Positions 6,116 to 9,190 of a DNA stretch of 9,190 bases are shown here, piece by piece. Under the pieces are notes generated by a model. The model worked only from the letters and a program-made list of their open reading frames with translations. It did not search any database and had not been told where the DNA came from. The DNA comes from an uncultured Opitutaceae bacterium (GTDB lineage: Bacteria; Verrucomicrobiota; Verrucomicrobiia; Opitutales; Opitutaceae), in contig CAISJA010000429.1 of NCBI GenBank assembly GCA_903885525.1, positions 1 through 9,190 on the forward strand, given 5' to 3'. The stretch's first letter is position 1; the number at the start of each line of letters is the position of its first letter. The translations under genes and the position numbers were made by a program.

Positions 6116-7333
6116 TCAGTTGATAATCAGTTCGGCCTGGAGGGCGCCGGAGCGTTTCAGGGACTGGAAGATGGCCATCATGTCGCGGGTGGAGACCCCG
6201 AGGGCATTGAGGGCGGCGGCCAGCCGCTCGATCGAGGGCGGCTCATCGAGCACGGTGAAGCCGCCCTTGGTCTCGTTGACGGCGGTCTGCGTGCTGGGGG
6301 TGACCTGGGTGGTGCCGGAGTTGTTGAAGGAGTTCGGCTGGCTGACGGCGAGGTTATTGGTGACGGTGATGGTGAGGGCGCCGTGGGCGATGGCGACATG
6401 CGAGATGCGCACGGTGGAGGTCGCGACGATGGTGCCGGTGCGTTCGTTGATGACGATGCGGGCGAGGGTGTCGGGCTGGACCTCGACGGTCCCGAGCTCG
6501 GCCAGAAAGGCGACATCGCGGGAACGGTATTCGGGCGGCACCCGCACGTCCACCGTCGCGGCGTCGCGCGCCTGGGAGAGCCCCGGCCAGCGTGTGTTGA
6601 TAGCGTCGGCCATGCGGGCGGCGGAGGTGAAATCGGGATTATGCAGCAGCAGCCGCAGGCTCTGATCGTGGACGAAGAGGGAGGGAATCTCGCGCTCGAC
6701 GATGGCACCGTTGCTGACGGACCCGACGGTCGGATGGTTCTTCTGGACCGTGGCGCCACCGGCCCCGCCGGCCCCGCCCAGGAAGCCGCCGATGGCGATG
6801 GGGCCCTGCGCCACGGCGTAGACGCGGCCGTCAGCGCCGAGAAGCGGGGCCTGGAGCAGCACGCCGCCCTGGAGGGTCTTGGCATCCCCGATCGAGGAGA
6901 CGACGATGTCGATCCGCGAGCCGGGCTTGAGGAAGGCCGCAATGTCGGCCGTGATCATGACGGCGGCCACATTCTTCGATTTGATGTCGGTCTGGGCAAT
7001 GGCCATGCCGTAGCGTTGCAGGGTGTTCGCGATGCTGTGCAGGGTGGAGGCGGCATTGCTGTCGCCATCGCCCGCCAGGCCGACGACGAGGCCGTAGCCC
7101 ACCAGCTGATTGTCGCGTCCGCCCTCGACGATCGTGAGATCCTTGACCCGGGCGGCGGCCGCGGAGGGGCTGAACGGCGGAAGCGAGGCCAGGGCGAACA
7201 GGAGAAGGCAAAGGCGAACAGCCGGGGAAACTGCCACCCGGCCAGACCGGGGGACGCCCGCCGCCCACCGGCCGGCCGCGCGCCCGGGGAAGTCCGGGGC
7301 GGAAAAACGAGGCGGCGTTGCTGGGGGGTGCAT
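6116..7333 (-). CDS. flgI: Flagellar P-ring protein FlgI
   Basis: FlgI is exported by Sec and assembles around the rod in the peptidoglycan layer with FlgA's help. The 405-residue product has an unusually long n-region (about 38 residues), a hydrophobic signal core (LCLLLFALASLPPF at 41-54) and probable cleavage after the Ala run at 58-61. The mature protein begins RVKDLTIVEGGRDNQLVGYG followed by LVVGLAGDGDS, the FlgI hallmark. It continues with a Gly-rich loop (FLGGAGGAGGATVQKNHPTV) and SNGAIVEREIP, and ends RDMMAIFQSLKRSGALQAEL. The mature length, about 345 residues, matches the family. The Met start at 7333 is favoured because GAAGGA lies 6 bases upstream; an in-frame GTG at 7235-7237 would give a more ordinary signal peptide and cannot be excluded. 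It is the only gene here with a clear Shine-Dalgarno. Confidence 0.95.
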   Translation of the reverse strand: MHPPATPPRFSAPDFPGRAAGRWAAGVPRSGRVAVSPAVRLCLLLFALASLPPFSPSAAAARVKDLTIVEGGRDNQLVGYGLVVGLAGDGDSNAASTLHSIANTLQRYGMAIAQTDIKSKNVAAVMITADIAAFLKPGSRIDIVVSSIGDAKTLQGGVLLQAPLLGADGRVYAVAQGPIAIGGFLGGAGGAGGATVQKNHPTVGSVSNGAIVEREIPSLFVHDQSLRLLLHNPDFTSAARMADAINTRWPGLSQARDAATVDVRVPPEYRSRDVAFLAELGTVEVQPDTLARIVINERTGTIVATSTVRISHVAIAHGALTITVTNNLAVSQPNSFNNSGTTQVTPSTQTAVNETKGGFTVLDEPPSIERLAAALNALGVSTRDMMAIFQSLKRSGALQAELIIN

Positions 7334-7339
7334 GGATGA

Positions 7340-7345
7340 TCCTTC
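7340..7345 (-). promoter_or_regulatory. Ribosome binding site of flgI
   Basis: GAAGGA on the minus strand, six bases before the flgI ATG. It is the only good Shine-Dalgarno match in the cluster, lies in the longest spacer (42 bases after flgH), and supports the Met start over the internal GTG. Confidence 0.7.
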
Positions 7346-7375
7346 AGGTCTGCAGCGGGGCGTCGGGCGGTCGGG

Positions 7376-8005
7376 TCAAAAGAGGCGGAGTTTTTCGTAG
7401 GCGCCGGCCAGCCAGCCGCGTTTCTGGTCGTCCGTCAGCCGGCCTTCGGAGATGAATTCGATGCGGGCGTCGGCGATATTGGTGGACTGGACGGTGTTGT
7501 CGCTGCCCACGTCGTCGGACCGCACGAGCCCGTGCAGCACCATGTACTGGGTCTCGCCCGAGAAGGTGACCCGGCGCACCCCCTCGATCACGAGGTTGCC
7601 GTTGGGCAGCACGTCCGTGACCAGGACGGAGGCGCGGCTGGTGAGGCTCTGGGTGTTGGTGATGTCGCCGCCACCGTCGTAGGCCGCCTTGCCGGAGAGG
7701 GCGAGACTGGGCAGCGCGCCCTTGTGCGTGCCCAGGCCGGGGAAGATGAAACTGGTGACAGAGTCGGCGATCGAGGAATCGCGGGTGGTCTTGGTGCTTT
7801 GCGAGTTCGAGGAGGCGATGGACTCGGCCACGACGATGGTGAGGATGTCACCGGGGCGGCCGGCCTTGCGGTCGGCATACATGCTGCGCTCGACGACGCC
7901 GGCATTCGGCCAGAGGGACTCGGAGCGCGCCGCAGGCAAGGCGAGCAGCAGGGCGAGCGGGATGGCGGCCCGGAACTTAAAAGCGGACCTGGACACGGTT
8001 TTCAT
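7376..8005 (-). CDS. flgH: Flagellar L-ring protein FlgH, without lipobox cysteine
   Basis: FlgH forms the outer-membrane bushing for the rod. The 209-residue product (Salmonella 232) has a basic N-terminus, a hydrophobic signal core (AAIPLALLLALPAA at 13-26) and the family motifs SLWPNAG at 30-36, GDILTIVV near 52-59, SLTSRASVLVTDVLPNGNLV then IEGVRRV, and a C-terminal STNIADARIEFISEGRLTDD region ending WLAGAYEKLRLF. Classical FlgH is a lipoprotein with a Cys after a LxG/A-type lipobox. This protein has no cysteine at all, so it should be cut by signal peptidase I (perhaps after ARS at 26-28) and seated without a lipid anchor. It overlaps the 3' end of flgA by 29 bases in another frame. No other ATG is available; a GTG at 7994-7996 would shorten it by three residues. 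No Shine-Dalgarno is seen, so coupling to flgA is likely. Confidence 0.93.
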   Translation of the reverse strand: MKTVSRSAFKFRAAIPLALLLALPAARSESLWPNAGVVERSMYADRKAGRPGDILTIVVAESIASSNSQSTKTTRDSSIADSVTSFIFPGLGTHKGALPSLALSGKAAYDGGGDITNTQSLTSRASVLVTDVLPNGNLVIEGVRRVTFSGETQYMVLHGLVRSDDVGSDNTVQSTNIADARIEFISEGRLTDDQKRGWLAGAYEKLRLF

Positions 8006-8786
8006 CGATGACGAAGGCGGTGAATTCTTTCTTGGATTCGAGATTGCGGACCTGGACGGCCTCCCCTTGGGCGCCGTTCTGCATGGCCAGTCCCTTCATG
8101 GAAATGCTGAGCTGGCCCTCGGCGACGGAGACTTCGACCAGCTCGCCCCGGCGGACAAGGGGGCGGCGCCCGATGTCGCGCCAGGTGAGGAGACGGCCGG
8201 GGCTGAGGGCGCGGGAAAAAATGTAGGTGCGGTCCCCGACCGTGGCCGGCACGACATCGCGCTCGTGGAAGAAGTCGACGCGCCGGACATCGAGCAGGGC
8301 GGGGTCGAAGGTGGCGTTGTTGTCGAGCGGCTGGCGGGAGATCCAGGCCTCGCGCCAGAGGGAGGCGCGCAGGACGAGCGGCTGGTCGGCCACGACCGCC
8401 CCGTCGGCGTGCAGCCGGCAACGGACCTGCATGGCGGAGGACGGGACGAGGGGATATTCGACGATGGAAACGGACCAGCGGCGGGCCACCCGGTTCGGTG
8501 CCTCCCAATGCCGGAGCAGCTCGAGCTGGAGGTCGCCCTCCAGGTTGAAATGAGCCGACAAGTCGCGGGCCACGAGAGCGGTGAACTGTTCCTCGCCAAG
8601 CGGGGCGGACTCCAGGGCGGCGGCGGCGACCCCGTCCGCGGCGGGCTCCGGCGCACCTGGCGGCAGGGCGGCCGCGGTCGCAGCGAGCAAGGCGGCCGGT
8701 GCGCCCCGGGTGGGCGAAGGTCCGGACAGATACGCCAGTGAGCTGGCGAGCCAAAGGAGGGCGGTGACAGGGCGGAGGGAGTGCAT
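7977..8786 (-). CDS. flgA: Flagella basal body P-ring formation protein FlgA
   Basis: FlgA is a periplasmic chaperone needed for FlgI to polymerise into the P ring. The 269-residue product has a signal peptide (hydrophobic core ALLWLASSLAYL at 9-20), then an Ala/Pro-rich segment to about residue 60 that is probably a flexible linker, a middle beta-rich domain (about 65-180), and the C-terminal SAF-like region (about 190-269). The last contains SRALSPGRLLTWRDIGRRPL, VRRGELVEVSV, LSISMKGLAMQNGAQGEAVQ and RNLESKKEF, the most diagnostic part. The length exceeds the roughly 220 residues of enteric FlgA, mainly through the linker. The start lies 6 bases after the flgG stop with no Shine-Dalgarno, and the gene overlaps flgH by 29 bases. 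The flgA-flgH-flgI order places the P-ring chaperone beside its client. Confidence 0.92.
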   Translation of the reverse strand: MHSLRPVTALLWLASSLAYLSGPSPTRGAPAALLAATAAALPPGAPEPAADGVAAAALESAPLGEEQFTALVARDLSAHFNLEGDLQLELLRHWEAPNRVARRWSVSIVEYPLVPSSAMQVRCRLHADGAVVADQPLVLRASLWREAWISRQPLDNNATFDPALLDVRRVDFFHERDVVPATVGDRTYIFSRALSPGRLLTWRDIGRRPLVRRGELVEVSVAEGQLSISMKGLAMQNGAQGEAVQVRNLESKKEFTAFVIDENRVQVRF

Positions 8787-8792
8787 GGCGGA

Positions 8793-9190
8793 TCAGCGCT
8801 TCATTTGGGCGACGTTCTGCAGCATCTCGTCCGAGGTCTGGATGGACTTGGAGTTGATCTCGTAGGCGCGCTGGGCGGTGATGAGGTTGACCATTTCCTC
8901 CACGATATTGACGTTGGAGGTCTCGATATATCCCTGGATGGTGGTGCCGAAACCGGCCTCCCCGGGGTTGCCGGTTTCCGGCGTGCCGGAAGCCGGGGTT
9001 TCCTCGTAAACGTTGCCGCCCATCGACCGGAGCCCGGCGGGATTGGCAAAGCGGCTCAGGGTCAGCCGGTAGCTGGTGACGCCGGCGGCGGACTGGACGG
9101 AGACCTGCCCGTTCTGTGCGATGGTGACGCCGGTGGTGCCGGAGGGCACGGGCTGGAAACCGACGACGGGGAGTCCGTCCACATTGCAGA
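8793..9190 (-). CDS. flgG: Flagellar distal rod protein FlgG, C-terminal part only
   Basis: FlgG forms the distal rod that passes through the P and L rings. Only the last 131 or so codons lie in the window; the frame is open to the edge, and the GTG at 9180-9182 is just an internal Val. The C-terminus closely follows FlgG: LTLSRFANPAGLRSMGGNVY, then EETPASGTPE, a Gly-rich turn, and the rod/hook signature QGYIETSNVNIVEEMVNLIT followed by AQRAYEINSKSIQTSDEML. The SGTPE....G and LRSMGGN features separate it from FlgF and FlgE. It is the first visible gene of the cluster and precedes flgA by 6 bases; more of the rod operon probably lies beyond base 9190. Confidence 0.94.
   Translation of the reverse strand, partial: CNVDGLPVVGFQPVPSGTTGVTIAQNGQVSVQSAAGVTSYRLTLSRFANPAGLRSMGGNVYEETPASGTPETGNPGEAGFGTTIQGYIETSNVNIVEEMVNLITAQRAYEINSKSIQTSDEMLQNVAQMKR

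Noticed and set aside
7235..7237. GTG as an alternative flgI start
   Set aside because: It would give a neater signal peptide but has no ribosome site, whereas the upstream ATG has GAAGGA at good spacing. It is kept as a possibility only.
6383..8741. Plus-strand open frames of 318 and 350 codons opposite flgI, flgH and flgA
   Set aside because: These are shadows of the minus-strand genes; low-complexity composition and no family resemblance.

Overview
The window is a compact, GC-rich (about 65% by eye) bacterial locus. Nearly all of it is one flagellar gene cluster on the minus strand, met at its far end by the 3' part of a signalling gene on the plus strand. Genes for the P ring (flgI) and L ring (flgH) show a Gram-negative flagellum. 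The FliW-CsrA pair beside a short flagellin, the near absence of Shine-Dalgarno sequences and the high GC content suggest a verrucomicrobial (Opitutales-like) or planctomycete-type organism rather than an enteric one. That placement is inference from memory of gene order, not a measured result.

Layout. Bases 1-1160 (plus strand) hold a hybrid sensor histidine kinase with a C-terminal receiver domain, cut off at its 5' end by the window edge. After a 10-base gap the minus-strand cluster begins, read here in its own 5'->3' direction from base 9190 down to 1171: flgG (3' part only), flgA, flgH, flgI, a flgJ-like rod-binding gene, flgN, flgK, flgL, fliW, csrA and a flagellin gene. Spacers run from a 29-base overlap to 42 bases, so the eleven genes look like one transcription unit with extensive translational coupling. 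No stretch of 300 bases lacks a gene. I see no RNA gene, insertion sequence, CRISPR array or convincing terminator.

How the genes work together. FlgG forms the distal rod. FlgA helps FlgI assemble into the P ring, and FlgH forms the L ring. The FlgJ-like protein is the rod-binding scaffold without a muramidase domain. FlgN is the export chaperone for the hook-filament junction proteins FlgK and FlgL, which are encoded directly after it. FliW, CsrA and flagellin form the partner-switch circuit known from Bacillus subtilis and Campylobacter: free flagellin binds FliW, which releases CsrA to repress flagellin translation. All three genes are consecutive here at the 3' end of the cluster.

I found no wholly unknown system. 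The points most worth a second look are the extended CsrA tail and GC hairpins just before the flagellin gene, C/pyrimidine-rich start-codon leaders in place of Shine-Dalgarno sites, a FlgH with no lipidation cysteine, and the packing of early and late flagellar genes into one unit.
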